7,504 bases of DNA from Oligosphaeraceae bacterium (GTDB lineage Bacteria > Verrucomicrobiota > Lentisphaeria > Oligosphaerales > Oligosphaeraceae), in the NCBI GenBank assembly GCA_012515455.1, contig JAAYYJ010000524.1:1-7504 (forward strand), written 5' to 3'. Both the position numbers and the translations under genes were made by a program. Positions 1 through 6,255 of the stretch are shown here, piece by piece. Position 1 is the stretch's first letter, and every line of letters begins with the position of its first letter. The notes beneath the pieces were generated by a model that saw only the letters and a list, made by a program, of their open reading frames with translations, did not search any database and was not told the DNA's origin.

Positions 1-1
1 C

Positions 2-1642
2 TACCGCGAGACTCCTGATCAGGCTGCGGCCATCGAGGCGGTGCTGGCGGATATGGCCGACAGCAAGCCTATGGACCGCCTGCTGTGCGGAGATGTCGGC
101 TACGGCAAAACTGAGGTGGCGCTGCGGGCCGCCTTCCGGGCGGTGATGAATGGGCGCCAGGTCGCGGTGCTGGTCCCGACCACAGTGCTGGCCCAGCAGC
201 ATTTCCAGACCTTCCGGGCCAGAATGGCGGAATTCCCGGTCCGCATCGAGCTGCTCAGCCGCTACCGCAGTCAGGGGGCGCAGAAACAGACCCTGGCGGA
301 GTTGCGCTGCGGGAAGGTGGATATCGTGATCGGTACCCACCGGCTGCTGCAGCGCGATGTCCATTTTGCCAACCTGGGGTTGCTGGTTATCGACGAGGAG
401 CAGCGTTTCGGGGTGATGCACAAGCAGCGTCTGAAGAGCCTGCGGGCCAGCGTGGACATCCTGACCATGACCGCGACGCCGATTCCGCGCACCCTGTATC
501 TGAGTCTGTCCGGCATTCGCAATCTGAGCACCATCAGCACTGCTCCGGCGGACCGGATGCCGGTTAATACCATCGTGGCTCATTTCGAGTCCGAGCTGAT
601 CCGCCAGGCCATCCGGCGGGAACTCGAGCGTCAGGGTCAGGTCTTCTTTCTCTACAACCGGGTCCAGAGCATCGGCAAAATCCGGGATTTCCTGGCTGAT
701 TTGGTGCCGGAGGCCCGGCTTGCGGTCGGGCATGGTCAGATGCCTCCTGCTGAGCTGGAGGAGATCATGACCGGTTTTGTGGCCGGGCAGAGCGATGTGC
801 TGCTGTGTACCACCATTATCGAGAGCGGCATCGACATCCCGAATGTCAATACCATCATCATCGACCGGGCGGACCGCTTCGGGCTGTCGGAGCTCTACCA
901 GCTGCGCGGGCGGGTCGGGCGCTACCATCGCCAGGCCTACTGCTATCTGCTCCTGCCCCCCATGGGGATGCTGCCGGAAAATGCCCGCCAGCGCCTGGCG
1001 GCGATCCGGCGCTACACCCACCTGGGCGCGGGCTTCCGACTGGCCCTGAAGGACCTGGAAATACGCGGCGCCGGCAATCTCCTGGGCGAGGAGCAGAGCG
1101 GGCATATCGCGGCAGTGGGCTTCGACCTCTACTGCCAGCTGCTGCAGCAGGCGGTGGCCAAAATGGAGCGGCGCGAGCATGTCGGCATCCAGCCCATACC
1201 GGTGGATTTCGACAACCTGGTCCCCTCGCTGACGCCGGTGCCGGGCAAGACTCAAATCGGCATCCCGCTGGAGTACATCAGCGAGGAGAGCGTGCGGATG
1301 GACTGCTACCAGCGCCTGAGCAAGCTGCTCGAAGTCCAGGATGTGGACCGTTATGGCGAGGAGCTCGCCGACCGCTTCGGCCCCCTGCCGGCGATGACGG
1401 CGCTGCTGCTGGAGGTCCAGAAGGTGGTCATTCTGGCCCGGCAGCGGCAGCTGCTGCGCCTGAATGTCAAGTCAGGGCGGCTGATTCTGGAGACCAGCAG
1501 CGGTCTGGTCAAGCGCAACAACCGGGTGCCGGTGCTCATGGCGACGGGCGGTACGGAGCAAGTGGCGGAGACGCTGGAGTTCCTGCAGTCCATGCGCAGA
1601 ACCAGCACAGCGTCGGCGGGGAATGCGGCGGCATACAGATAA
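2..1642 (+). CDS. mfd: Transcription-repair coupling factor Mfd, C-terminal part (5' end outside window)
   Basis: Mfd is an ATP-driven DNA translocase that pushes stalled RNA polymerase off damaged DNA and recruits UvrA for nucleotide excision repair. The reading frame is open from base 2 and gives about 546 residues, roughly the C-terminal half of a protein usually near 1,150 residues; the UvrB-like and polymerase-interaction modules must lie upstream. Visible in order (window codon numbering): Walker A GDVGYGKT (30-37), motif II DEEQ (131-134) followed by RFGV, TATPIPRT (157-164), the helicase C-terminal block with ESGIDIPN (about 274-281) and QLRGRVGR (300-307), then the TRCF motif region EIRGAGNLLGEEQSG. 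From about residue 396 the C-terminal TRCF/D7 domain follows (PIPVDF onwards). All motor residues look intact, and the end is a natural TAA. An in-frame GTG at 41 is an internal codon, not the start. A chromate transporter gene begins 11 bases downstream. RecG shares the motor but lacks this C-terminal domain, so the identification is firm. Confidence 0.97.
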   Translation, partial: YRETPDQAAAIEAVLADMADSKPMDRLLCGDVGYGKTEVALRAAFRAVMNGRQVAVLVPTTVLAQQHFQTFRARMAEFPVRIELLSRYRSQGAQKQTLAELRCGKVDIVIGTHRLLQRDVHFANLGLLVIDEEQRFGVMHKQRLKSLRASVDILTMTATPIPRTLYLSLSGIRNLSTISTAPADRMPVNTIVAHFESELIRQAIRRELERQGQVFFLYNRVQSIGKIRDFLADLVPEARLAVGHGQMPPAELEEIMTGFVAGQSDVLLCTTIIESGIDIPNVNTIIIDRADRFGLSELYQLRGRVGRYHRQAYCYLLLPPMGMLPENARQRLAAIRRYTHLGAGFRLALKDLEIRGAGNLLGEEQSGHIAAVGFDLYCQLLQQAVAKMERREHVGIQPIPVDFDNLVPSLTPVPGKTQIGIPLEYISEESVRMDCYQRLSKLLEVQDVDRYGEELADRFGPLPAMTALLLEVQKVVILARQRQLLRLNVKSGRLILETSSGLVKRNNRVPVLMATGGTEQVAETLEFLQSMRRTSTASAGNAAAYR

Positions 1643-1653
1643 GGGGCTAACCG

Positions 1654-2238
1654 ATGTCAGAACCGGAAGGACGTTTGCGGATACTTTTCAGGGTGTTTTT
1701 TTCCCTCAGCGCCGTCACCCTCGGCGGCGGTATTGCCATGCTGCCGCTGATCTCACGGGAGTTTGTGGAGAAGCGCCGCTGGCTGAGTCAGGAGGACATG
1801 CTGGACACGGTGGCGATTATGCAGGCTATGCCCGGAATCATCGCCATGAATATGGGGGTGCTGATTGGCCACCGCTGCGCCGGCTGGCGGGGCGCGTTGG
1901 TGGCCCTGAGCGCGAGCCTGCTGCCGCCCTTCCTGGCCATCGTGCTGCTGGCCACCCTGATCATGGCCATCCAGGGCACTGCGGCTGCGCAGCAGGCGTT
2001 CCTGGGAGTGCGCGCGGCGGTCTGCGGCTTGATCTTGATTGCAGTGCTGAAGCTGGCCCGGCCGGTGTTGCGGGATTGGTTCACGATTGTGGTGGCGGCG
2101 GGCTGTTTCGTGGCTCTGGTGTTCTTCAACCTCAACGCCATCTGGCTGATTATCGGGGGAGCCTTGGCCGGACTGCTGCAGAGCGCAGTCAGCCTGTGGC
2201 GCAGGCGGAGCAGGAAAGCTGAGGGGGGGCAAGCATGA
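1654..2238 (+). CDS. Chromate transporter family (CHR) protein, first half-size subunit
   Basis: This 194-residue membrane protein belongs to the short-chain CHR (ChrA-like) family, whose members work as pairs that together equal one long ChrA. The family is named for chromate efflux, but the substrate of many short-chain pairs is untested. Signature features are TLGGGIAMLP near residues 22-31 and the MPGIIAMNMGVLIG block at 59-72, each next to a hydrophobic segment. Further hydrophobic stretches lie at about 80-107, 118-135, 143-158 and 160-176, and the tail is basic (WRRRSRK). The ATG at 1654 is preceded by AAGGGG at 1641-1646, a good ribosome-binding site, 11 bases after the mfd stop. The stop overlaps the start of the next CHR gene (ATGA, 2235-2238), as expected for coupled subunits. 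Compared with its partner it has PGIIAMN in place of the usual TPGP block, so the halves are not interchangeable. The family call is firm; the substrate is inferred from the family name only. Confidence 0.92.
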   Translation: MSEPEGRLRILFRVFFSLSAVTLGGGIAMLPLISREFVEKRRWLSQEDMLDTVAIMQAMPGIIAMNMGVLIGHRCAGWRGALVALSASLLPPFLAIVLLATLIMAIQGTAAAQQAFLGVRAAVCGLILIAVLKLARPVLRDWFTIVVAAGCFVALVFFNLNAIWLIIGGALAGLLQSAVSLWRRRSRKAEGGQA

Positions 2239-2807
2239 GTCTCCTGCAGCTGTATCTGATCTTTTTGAAAATCGGCATCTTTACCTTCGGCGGCGGCTAC
2301 GCCATGATACCGCTGTTCTACGACGAGCTGGTGCTGCGGCACAACCTGCTCAGCAGTGCGGAATTCGCCAATCTGATTGCCCTGGCCCAGATCACTCCCG
2401 GACCGGTCGGACTCAATGCCGCGACCTACATCGGCTACCAGCAGGGCGGATTCTGGGGGGCGCTGAGCGGGACTCTGGGCGTGACCACGCCCTCCCTGAC
2501 CTTGGGGATGGCGATCGCCTGCTGCGTGGGAGTCTTCCGCAACAGCGCTCTGGTCAAGGCGGCCTTGAGCGGTATTCGTCCTGCGACTCTGGGGATGATT
2601 GCTGCCGCGGTGATCTTCTTCGCCAACACCTCGCTGTTTACGGCTCCTGTGAACCACCTCTGGACCAGCGGGGCGCAATTCGGTCTCTGCTGGCAGGCGG
2701 TGCTGATTTTCGCCCTGACGCTGCTGTTTGAGCTGCGCTGGCACCTGAATATGGTCTGGCTGCTGCTAGGCTCGGCCCTGCTGTCCTGGGTGTTGTTTCA
2801 GTTTTAG
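2235..2807 (+). CDS. Chromate transporter family (CHR) protein, second half-size subunit
   Basis: This 190-residue integral membrane protein is the second short-chain CHR subunit. The family motifs are clear: FTFGGGYAMIP at residues 16-26 and the TPGPVGLNAATYIGY block at 54-68, followed by a glycine-rich turn (GGFWGALSGTLGV) and hydrophobic segments at about 84-101, 112-131, 150-166 and 172-190. The protein ends directly after the last hydrophobic segment. The ATG overlaps the stop of the upstream subunit by four bases. A run of seven G at 2223-2229, inside the end of that upstream gene, supplies the ribosome-binding site, so the two are very likely translated together in similar amounts. In the family, paired short proteins are thought to insert with opposite topology and form one transporter. 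Chromate or another oxyanion is the family-based guess for the cargo. A gap of 39 bases separates it from the YihY-type gene. Confidence 0.93.
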   Translation: MSLLQLYLIFLKIGIFTFGGGYAMIPLFYDELVLRHNLLSSAEFANLIALAQITPGPVGLNAATYIGYQQGGFWGALSGTLGVTTPSLTLGMAIACCVGVFRNSALVKAALSGIRPATLGMIAAAVIFFANTSLFTAPVNHLWTSGAQFGLCWQAVLIFALTLLFELRWHLNMVWLLLGSALLSWVLFQF

Positions 2808-2836
2808 CAGTCCTTTCTTCTCAACTCAATTTGCAT

Positions 2837-2841
2837 GGAGG
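2837..2841 (+). promoter_or_regulatory. Ribosome-binding site that decides the YihY start
   Basis: GGAGG at 2837-2841 stands five bases before the ATG at 2847. The earlier in-frame ATG at 2835 overlaps this site and has only a pyrimidine-rich stretch upstream, with no purine-rich ribosome-binding sequence. The start was therefore placed at 2847. Confidence 0.8.
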
Positions 2842-2846
2842 ACCGG

Positions 2847-4424
2847 ATGAAGATGATATCCGCAGCACTCGCGGCTGTTGCAGATGGCCGGCGTTTCTTT
2901 TTGGAAGAATTATGGCGTCAGGATTTGGACGGCCTGAAAGGTGTGCGCCGGCTGTTGTTCGCACTCTGCCGCATCGCCATGATTGTAGGGCGCGATTTTC
3001 AGCACAACAAATGCAGTCTGCAGGCCAGCGGCCTGACCTATATCACCCTGGTCTCAATGGTGCCGGTGCTGGCGATTATGTTCTCCTTCAGCAAAGGCCT
3101 GGGCATGCAGGGCAAGCTGATGTCCGCAGTCGGCTTGGAAGCGGTGCAGAGCGTGACTGTAGTCGATGGCGAAGAGATTAAGGAAACCAAGTTCCAGGTT
3201 GCCGCTGCCCCGGCGCCCGGGAATGGTGCTCTCCCGGCGGCAGTCGCTGAGGCGTCCGGGAATGGTGCTCTCCCGGCGGCAGTCGCTGAGGCCCCATCGT
3301 CCGCCTCCGGCTCTGCGCCCGTGTCCGGGCCGGGGGGCGCTGCCGCGCCGGCCGGTCTGGCCAGTTCTTTGCCTGCGCCGATGCAGCAGGCTCTGGTCAG
3401 CATCTTCACTTATGTGGAGAAAACCAGCTTTGCCACTCTGGGTCTGGTCGGTTCGCTGATGCTGCTTATGACCGTGATTGCCTCGATGTCGAAGCTGGAG
3501 GACAACCTGAACACCATCTGGGGGGTTACCAAGGGGCGGCCGATGTCGCGCAAGATCAGCGAATACCTGGTGGTGTTGATACTGCTGCCGGTGGTGTTTC
3601 TGGTGGCCACCAGTCTGAATGCGGTTATCTCTTCGAACAGCCTGCTGGCCTACCTGGCCGAGCATGCTCCCGCGCTGGCCTGGATCATCCGCAAGAGCTT
3701 CGCCCTCCTGGCAGCGCTGTTTATTACCGCAGGATTCACCTTCTTCTATATCTTCATGCCCAATACCAGCGTCAAAATTTTTCCGGCTGTTCTGGCCGGT
3801 TTGGTAGCCGGGGTCATGTGGTCGGTATTGCAGTGGGCCTATCTGACTCTGCAGGTCGGTCTGACTAATTACAACGCCATTTACGGCACCTTTGCCGTGG
3901 TGCCCTTTTTTCTGGCCTGGTTGTATGCCAGTTGGAGCATCATTCTGGTGGGGGCGGAAATCAGCTTCGCGATTCAGAACCATCGCACCATGCAATGGGA
4001 GCGGATTTCCGAGCAGACCTCCAGTGGCGCCAGCATGCTTCTGGCGGTGATGGTGGTCTATCAGGTCTGCCGGGCTTTCCGCCGCGGCGAGGGACCCTGG
4101 CAACCCCTGAAATACGCCCGCGAGAACGGCATCTCGACGCGCATCATGCACAGGGTGGTGGAGACCCTGCAGCAGTCCGGGATCATCGTGGCCGTCGCCC
4201 AGGATGAAAAGAGCGACAAGGCCTTCCTGCCCGGCCGCGACCCGCAGGGACTGACCCTGGCCATGGTCGAGGAAGCCTTCCGCAATACGCACAGCCGTGA
4301 TGCGGAGAATTTTATGCACTGCCTGCCCAAAGAGCTGGCAGAGGATTTTGCCCGGCGCTACCGGAAATTCCAGGACGATTTGTCGAGCCGGAATTTCCAG
4401 CAGCTTGCAGCCATAGACTGCTGA
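2847..4424 (+). CDS. YihY/BrkB-family integral membrane protein with C-terminal cytoplasmic domain and Ala/Pro-rich loop insertion
   Basis: This 525-residue inner-membrane protein belongs to the YihY/virulence factor BrkB family (older records call it ribonuclease BN, a misassignment). Its biochemical role is not established. Hydrophobic segments are at about 63-82, 193-213, 240-262, 280-304, 312-335 and 346-372. Family hallmarks are the N-terminal CSLQASGLTYITLVSMVP region, SKLEDNLNTIWGV (215-227) and the closing block YGTFAVVPFFLAWLYASW followed by GAEISFA. After the membrane part, residues 385-525 form a soluble region; 396-452 looks like a winged-helix-type fold, as in other long members. 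The loop between the first two membrane segments is about 110 residues, well over what the family normally needs. It contains an Ala/Pro/Gly-rich stretch (118-176) with two tandem copies of GNGALPAAVAEA. The ATG at 2847 was chosen for its ribosome-binding site; starting at 2835 adds four residues. It lies between transporter genes on the same strand, with no functional link evident from sequence. Confidence 0.92.
   Translation: MKMISAALAAVADGRRFFLEELWRQDLDGLKGVRRLLFALCRIAMIVGRDFQHNKCSLQASGLTYITLVSMVPVLAIMFSFSKGLGMQGKLMSAVGLEAVQSVTVVDGEEIKETKFQVAAAPAPGNGALPAAVAEASGNGALPAAVAEAPSSASGSAPVSGPGGAAAPAGLASSLPAPMQQALVSIFTYVEKTSFATLGLVGSLMLLMTVIASMSKLEDNLNTIWGVTKGRPMSRKISEYLVVLILLPVVFLVATSLNAVISSNSLLAYLAEHAPALAWIIRKSFALLAALFITAGFTFFYIFMPNTSVKIFPAVLAGLVAGVMWSVLQWAYLTLQVGLTNYNAIYGTFAVVPFFLAWLYASWSIILVGAEISFAIQNHRTMQWERISEQTSSGASMLLAVMVVYQVCRAFRRGEGPWQPLKYARENGISTRIMHRVVETLQQSGIIVAVAQDEKSDKAFLPGRDPQGLTLAMVEEAFRNTHSRDAENFMHCLPKELAEDFARRYRKFQDDLSSRNFQQLAAIDC
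3217..3292 (+). repeat. 39-bp tandem duplication inside the YihY-family gene
   Basis: Bases 3217-3253 and 3256-3292 are identical over 37 positions, with a period of 39 bases. The period is a multiple of three, so it repeats 13 codons in frame (GNGALPAAVAEA plus a Pro or Ser). The perfect match, including third codon positions, implies a recent duplication. It encodes part of a low-complexity linker in the large loop between the first two membrane segments. Confidence 0.97.
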
Positions 4425-4463
4425 TGCTGCAGCAGCTGGGCATAAGGCATCGTTCCGGTTGTA

Positions 4464-4488
4464 AGTGGTGAGTGGTGAGTGGTGAGTG
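4464..4488 (+). repeat. Heptamer tandem repeat (AGTGGTG) upstream of the znu operon
   Basis: Three perfect copies of AGTGGTG (4464-4470, 4471-4477, 4478-4484) are followed by a partial copy AGTG (4485-4488). They sit in the 101-base gap between the YihY-family stop and the znuA start, about 37 bases before the start codon. Such short intergenic heptamer arrays occur in other bacteria and can vary in copy number. No clear -35/-10 pair, Zur-like palindrome or intrinsic terminator was found in the rest of this gap. Confidence 0.93.
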
Positions 4489-4512
4489 CCACAGACGGGC
4501 TCATTATACGGC

Positions 4513-4518
4513 AAGGAG
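4513..4518 (+). promoter_or_regulatory. Ribosome-binding site supporting a TTG start for the zinc-binding protein
   Basis: AAGGAG at 4513-4518 is followed after seven bases by TTG at 4526, in frame with the znuA-like gene. Starting there gives a protein that begins directly with a signal peptide. The upstream in-frame GTG at 4472 lies inside the heptamer repeat, has no purine-rich site suited to it, and would add 18 polar residues in front of the signal peptide. Confidence 0.8.
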
Positions 4519-4525
4519 TGACAAA

Positions 4526-5416
4526 TTGCGCATCCTAGTGATTCTCGCGGCCGGCCTTCTGGCCGGTCTGGGGCTGTGGGCGGAAAATCCGCTCACGGTC
4601 TTTGTCAGCGTCCCCCCCCAGGCTGAAGCGGCCCGGCGGATTGGTGGTCCTGCGGTGCAGGTGGAGGTGCTGGTGCCGCCGGGCCTGAGCCCGGAGAGCT
4701 ACCAGCTGAATATCCGCACCTATACCGCACTGCGCGTGGCCAAGGCGCTGTTCCTGATCGGCATACCGCTGGAACAGCCGTTGCGGGAACGCATCGCCGC
4801 CCGCCAGCCCGGGCTGCTGCTGGTCGATACCAGGGCGGGAATGACTTTCCGGGATATGGACGGACAGCAGTGCGCGGCCGCGGACCACTCGCATGCCGCC
4901 GGCGAGGACCACTCGCACGCCGCCGGCGCCCCGGACCCCCATGTCTGGCTGGATGTCGAGAACATGATTGTGCACGCCCGCCATCTGCAGAGGACCTTCA
5001 CCGCACTGCAGCCGGAGCAGGCCGAACAATTTCGGCAGCGGACCGAGAGCTATATTCAGGAACTGCAAGACTTGCAGCTGGAATTGCAGACCTCGCTGGC
5101 GCCTTATGCCGGGCGGCAGGTGCTGGTGGTCCATCCGGCTTTCGGCTATTTGCTGTACCGGTACGGCCTGCTCCAGCTGGCTGTGGAGCGGGACGGGAAG
5201 GAACCCGGCGCGCGCCAGCTGCAGGAATTCCTGCAGTCCGCCCGTGGTCTCCAGGCGAAAGCGATTTTCACCCAGCCGCAGTTCAGTGCTCAGGCCGCCG
5301 GCAGTGTGGCCCGGCGCCTCGGTCTCGAGGTGGCAGCGCTGGACCCGCTGCCCCAGGATTACTGCGCTGGGATGCGCGCCATCGCCCGCCAGCTACAGCG
5401 TTATCTGTCGCCCTAA
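4526..5416 (+). CDS. znuA: Periplasmic zinc/manganese-binding protein of an ABC importer (ZnuA/TroA-type)
   Basis: This is the substrate-binding protein of a metal ABC importer (cluster 9, ZnuA/TroA family), which captures Zn2+ or Mn2+ in the periplasm and delivers it to the permease. It has 296 residues from a TTG start. Residues 1-19 are a signal peptide, probably cut after LWA and with no lipobox Cys; the mature protein starts with the family-like NPLTVFVSVPPQAEAARRIGG. Metal-ligand positions by family comparison: His139 in DPHVWLD, His203 in VVHPAFGYLLYRYGL and Asp273 in ALDPL. The first ligand is odd: where most homologues have PH, this protein has SPESY (55-59), so that histidine is missing. 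A His-rich loop at 120-135 contains two tandem copies of DHSHAAG, as found ahead of the second ligand in many zinc-binding members. A run of eight C at 4612-4619 lies in codons 29-32. The ATPase and permease genes follow closely. Zinc is favoured over manganese because of the His-rich loop, but specificity is inferred. Confidence 0.9.
   Translation: MRILVILAAGLLAGLGLWAENPLTVFVSVPPQAEAARRIGGPAVQVEVLVPPGLSPESYQLNIRTYTALRVAKALFLIGIPLEQPLRERIAARQPGLLLVDTRAGMTFRDMDGQQCAAADHSHAAGEDHSHAAGAPDPHVWLDVENMIVHARHLQRTFTALQPEQAEQFRQRTESYIQELQDLQLELQTSLAPYAGRQVLVVHPAFGYLLYRYGLLQLAVERDGKEPGARQLQEFLQSARGLQAKAIFTQPQFSAQAAGSVARRLGLEVAALDPLPQDYCAGMRAIARQLQRYLSP
4883..4930 (+). repeat. 24-bp tandem repeat encoding the His-rich loop of the metal-binding protein
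   Basis: Two adjacent 24-base units (4883-4906 and 4907-4930) match at 21 of 24 positions. They encode DHSHAAG followed by Glu in the first copy and Ala in the second. The unit is in frame, so the loop can lengthen or shorten without disrupting the protein. His-rich loops in this family are thought to help collect zinc. Confidence 0.92.
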
Positions 5417-5423
5417 GTTGCCC

Positions 5424-5439
5424 GGAGGATGCCCCCCCC
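5424..5439 (+). promoter_or_regulatory. znuC ribosome-binding site with C8 spacer and a four-codon Met-Pro-Pro-Pro frame
   Basis: GGAGG at 5424-5428 is the only good ribosome-binding sequence before the ATPase start at 5440. The 11-base spacer is longer than usual and contains eight consecutive C (5432-5439). An ATG at 5429 directly abuts GGAGG and opens a minimal frame of Met-Pro-Pro-Pro that stops at TGA 5441-5443, overlapping the znuC ATG. If the tract had nine C, that ATG would be in frame with znuC. Whether the short frame is translated is unknown, since its ATG is too close to GGAGG for ordinary initiation. Confidence 0.55.
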
Positions 5440-6255
5440 ATGAAAACTTTGCCGCAACCGGTCGCTCCTCCCGTAATTCTGCTGGACGGGGTGTGTTTCC
5501 GTTATGAACAGTTCGAGGCTCTGCACAACATCTCTTTGCGCATCGACGCAGGGGCGTTCGTGATTGTGGTGGGGCCCAATGGCGGGGGGAAAACCACCCT
5601 GTTGAAACTGATCCTGGGATTGCTGCAGCCGCGCTTTGGAGTGGTCAGAGTCCTGGGCCAGCCGCCTGCCCGGGTGCGCCGCAGCATCGGCTACGTCCCC
5701 CAGGCCTTGAGCTTCGATGCCGCCTTCCCGGCCAGTGTCAGCGATGTGGTGCTGATGGGACGGGTGGAACGGCATTGGTTCGGACCATACCGCGCCTGTG
5801 ATCGGCAGGCGGTGCAGGACGCGCTGGGCATGGTCGGTCTGGACGGCTATGGCCCGCGCTCTTTCGCTGCCTTGTCCGGCGGCGAACGGCAGCGGGTGCT
5901 GATTGCGCAGGCGCTGGTCACTGAGCCGCAGCTGCTGCTGCTGGACGAACCGAATGCCAATCTCGATCCCGCCGGGGCCGGGCTGATCTATGAGCTGCTA
6001 CAGGAACTGAACCGGCGGCTGACCATTGTGATGGTTTCGCACAACCTGAATATGGTGGAGTCTTTCGCCAGTCATCTGCTGTGCGTGAACCACACCGCGG
6101 AAATGCGCTGCCTCGCCGAGGTCGCCAGCGGTGGGGAGGAGGGCTCCTGGCGGCATGTGCAGCACCAGGGCAGCTGCCCGGTCAACCAGCACCCGGATGC
6201 GGACCTGTGCGCCTGCCACCAGCATACGCCCCCGGTGGAGGGCCACCATGCTTGA
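5440..6255 (+). CDS. znuC: ABC transporter ATP-binding protein for zinc/manganese uptake, with Cys/His-rich tail
   Basis: This is the cytoplasmic ATPase that powers the metal importer encoded with its neighbours; 271 residues. The complete ABC motif set is visible: Walker A GPNGGGKT (45-52), Q-loop YVPQ (85-88), signature LSGGERQR (145-152), Walker B LLLLDEP (165-171), D-loop NLDP (174-177) and H-loop SH (200-201). The sequence around YVPQ and VSDVVLMGRV matches metal-uptake ATPases of the ZnuC/MntB group. After the nucleotide-binding domain, residues 236-271 form a tail rich in metal-binding side chains: His239, His242, Cys246, His251, Cys257, Cys259, His260, His262, His269 and His270, including a CACHQH cluster. 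His-bearing tails are known in some ZnuC proteins, but the three Cys are notable; zinc sensing or inhibition is inference. The gene starts 23 bases after znuA, and its last eight bases overlap the permease gene, implying coupled translation. Start 5440 has GGAGG upstream at a long spacing over a C8 tract. Confidence 0.95.
   Translation: MKTLPQPVAPPVILLDGVCFRYEQFEALHNISLRIDAGAFVIVVGPNGGGKTTLLKLILGLLQPRFGVVRVLGQPPARVRRSIGYVPQALSFDAAFPASVSDVVLMGRVERHWFGPYRACDRQAVQDALGMVGLDGYGPRSFAALSGGERQRVLIAQALVTEPQLLLLDEPNANLDPAGAGLIYELLQELNRRLTIVMVSHNLNMVESFASHLLCVNHTAEMRCLAEVASGGEEGSWRHVQHQGSCPVNQHPDADLCACHQHTPPVEGHHA

Noticed and set aside
805..1650. 281-residue plus-strand frame inside mfd
   Set aside because: Alternative-frame shadow dominated by Ala, Gly, Pro and Arg; the mfd frame has intact helicase motifs through this stretch.
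3054..4514. 486-residue minus-strand frame opposite the YihY-family gene
   Set aside because: It is rich in Gln, His and Arg, the pattern of an antisense shadow of a GC-rich gene; the plus-strand frame carries the family motifs.
4472..4525. Upstream GTG start for the zinc-binding protein
   Set aside because: It would put 18 polar residues in front of the signal peptide and lies in the heptamer repeat; TTG at 4526 has a well-placed AAGGAG.
4489..4525. Zur-type operator or sigma-70 promoter before znuA
   Set aside because: An AT-rich patch near 4502-4508 was noted, but no palindrome like known Zur boxes and no -35/-10 pair at proper spacing could be seen.
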